From the NCBI GenBank assembly GCA_047612385.1, contig JBLGAR010000006.1:1-64000 (forward strand): a stretch of DNA of 64,000 bases. Direction: 5' to 3'. Shown in pieces: positions 63,644 to 64,000 of the stretch (position 1 is its first letter; each line of letters opens with the position of its first letter). Origin of the DNA: JBALVT01 sp047612385 (GTDB lineage: Bacteria; Pseudomonadota; Gammaproteobacteria; Pseudomonadales; Halieaceae). A program made the position numbers and the translations under genes. The notes below the pieces were generated by a model, which made no database searches, had not been told where the DNA came from, and was given only the letters and a program-made list of their open reading frames with translations.

Positions 63644-64000
63644 TTGAGCTATTGGATTATTCTTTTTGTGGTCGCAGTGGCGTTGGCGCCTCTTGCACAC
63701 TTTGTTCCCAGCAAGTCGCAAAGGAGAGTGTCCCGGCTTAGAGAGTATGCAGCTGTTAAAGGACTGTTCGTCGAGTTTCGCGATCCACCCGGCCATGGAT
63801 CTGGCAGGACAGACAGCCGGACAGGGCACACAATCTATTATGGCAAAAGAATCCGATCTCGTGGGCAAGGTCCCCAATCGAGGGTGTCCTGGCGGGCCGA
63901 CTCCGACGGCTGGACCGAGCAAGTACGAGGGAGCGGTGTACCTAAGCCCCTGTTAGAACTCCCTCCGGGTATTGTCGGCGCGAGCGCTGATCTTGACAGT
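63644..64000 (+). CDS. Membrane-anchored hypothetical protein (partial, runs off the edge)
   Basis: The first 119 codons of a gene cut by the right edge. It starts at TTG 63644, five bases after AGAGG, and reads SYWIILFVVAVALAPLAHFV (one membrane helix) then PSKSQRRVSRLREYAAVKGL and FVEFRDPP. Proteins of this layout, a single N-terminal anchor followed by a small cytoplasmic domain, occur in Pseudomonas-like bacteria and are often loosely labelled YajC-like; the function is not known. Confidence 0.7.
   Translation, partial: MSYWIILFVVAVALAPLAHFVPSKSQRRVSRLREYAAVKGLFVEFRDPPGHGSGRTDSRTGHTIYYGKRIRSRGQGPQSRVSWRADSDGWTEQVRGSGVPKPLLELPPGIVGASADLDS

Noticed and set aside
1..64000. CRISPR arrays, insertion sequences, prophage, toxin-antitoxin or restriction systems
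   Set aside because: No spaced repeat arrays, transposase, integrase, phage structural or restriction genes were recognised on either strand.

Overview
The window reads as a stretch of a gammaproteobacterial chromosome, most likely a marine, aerobic member of the Cellvibrionales or OM60/NOR5 (Halieaceae-like) group. The evidence is gene order: leuC-leuD-leuB-asd-fimV-truA-trpF-trpB-trpA-accD-folC-dedD-cvpA-purF-metZ, and ffs-dnaX-ybaB-recR-rnd-ycgL-ycgN, are layouts known from Pseudomonas-like gammaproteobacteria. The lineage guess also rests on gene content (luciferase-like oxidoreductases, an alkyl sulfatase, a DUF222 relic) and is inference. No prophage, insertion sequence, CRISPR array or plasmid function was seen.

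Layout. 1-4.3 kb: start of ppdK (reverse, cut by the window edge), two divergent luciferase-like oxidoreductases separated by an 8-bp tandem repeat, and a broken metallo-beta-lactamase-fold hydrolase gene. 4.2-10.7 kb: an XRE-type regulator, rlmKL, an orphan terminator, a perfect inverted pair of DnaA boxes, a CurA-like reductase, a flavodoxin, a thioesterase and a LysR regulator. 10.8-27.6 kb: leucine, aspartate-family, tryptophan, fatty-acid, folate, purine and methionine genes on the forward strand with FimV and TruA among them; many neighbours overlap or sit within 25 bases. 27.6-31.6 kb: MoxR-DUF58-TgpA module. 31.6-36.3 kb: acnB, a DUF1289 protein and an MscS channel. 36.3-37.4 kb: a decayed region holding a DUF222 pseudogene. 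37.5-46.2 kb: miaE, lpxH, ppiB, glnS, cysS, folD, tRNA-Pro, tRNA-His and a lipoprotein-type alkyl sulfatase. 46.4-49.3 kb: a GGDEF protein with an altered signature motif, gene relics and a YidB-like protein. 49.4-54.3 kb: tRNA-Arg, 4.5S RNA, dnaX, ybaB, recR, rnd, ycgL, ycgN. 54.3-58.3 kb: a membrane protein, a VWA protein, a second MoxR ATPase and a CoxE-like VWA protein. 58.3-64 kb: a SpoU methyltransferase, an AraC regulator, an acyl-CoA synthetase, an IclR regulator, a thioredoxin-fold protein, a universal stress protein and the start of a membrane-anchored protein.

Most of the window is ordinary core genome. The strongest non-routine signal is inside dnaX: a slippery heptamer with a Shine-Dalgarno-like element upstream, a hairpin 7 bases downstream and a -1-frame stop two codons on, i.e. 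a complete programmed-frameshift cassette predicting a short gamma subunit of about 404 residues. Other items worth a look are the paired DnaA boxes over the stop codon of the CurA-like gene, four decayed genes (MBL-fold, DUF222, GAF-domain, small lipoprotein), two promoter-proximal short tandem repeats, and the GGEKF change in the diguanylate-cyclase-like protein. I did not find a convincing wholly new multi-gene system.
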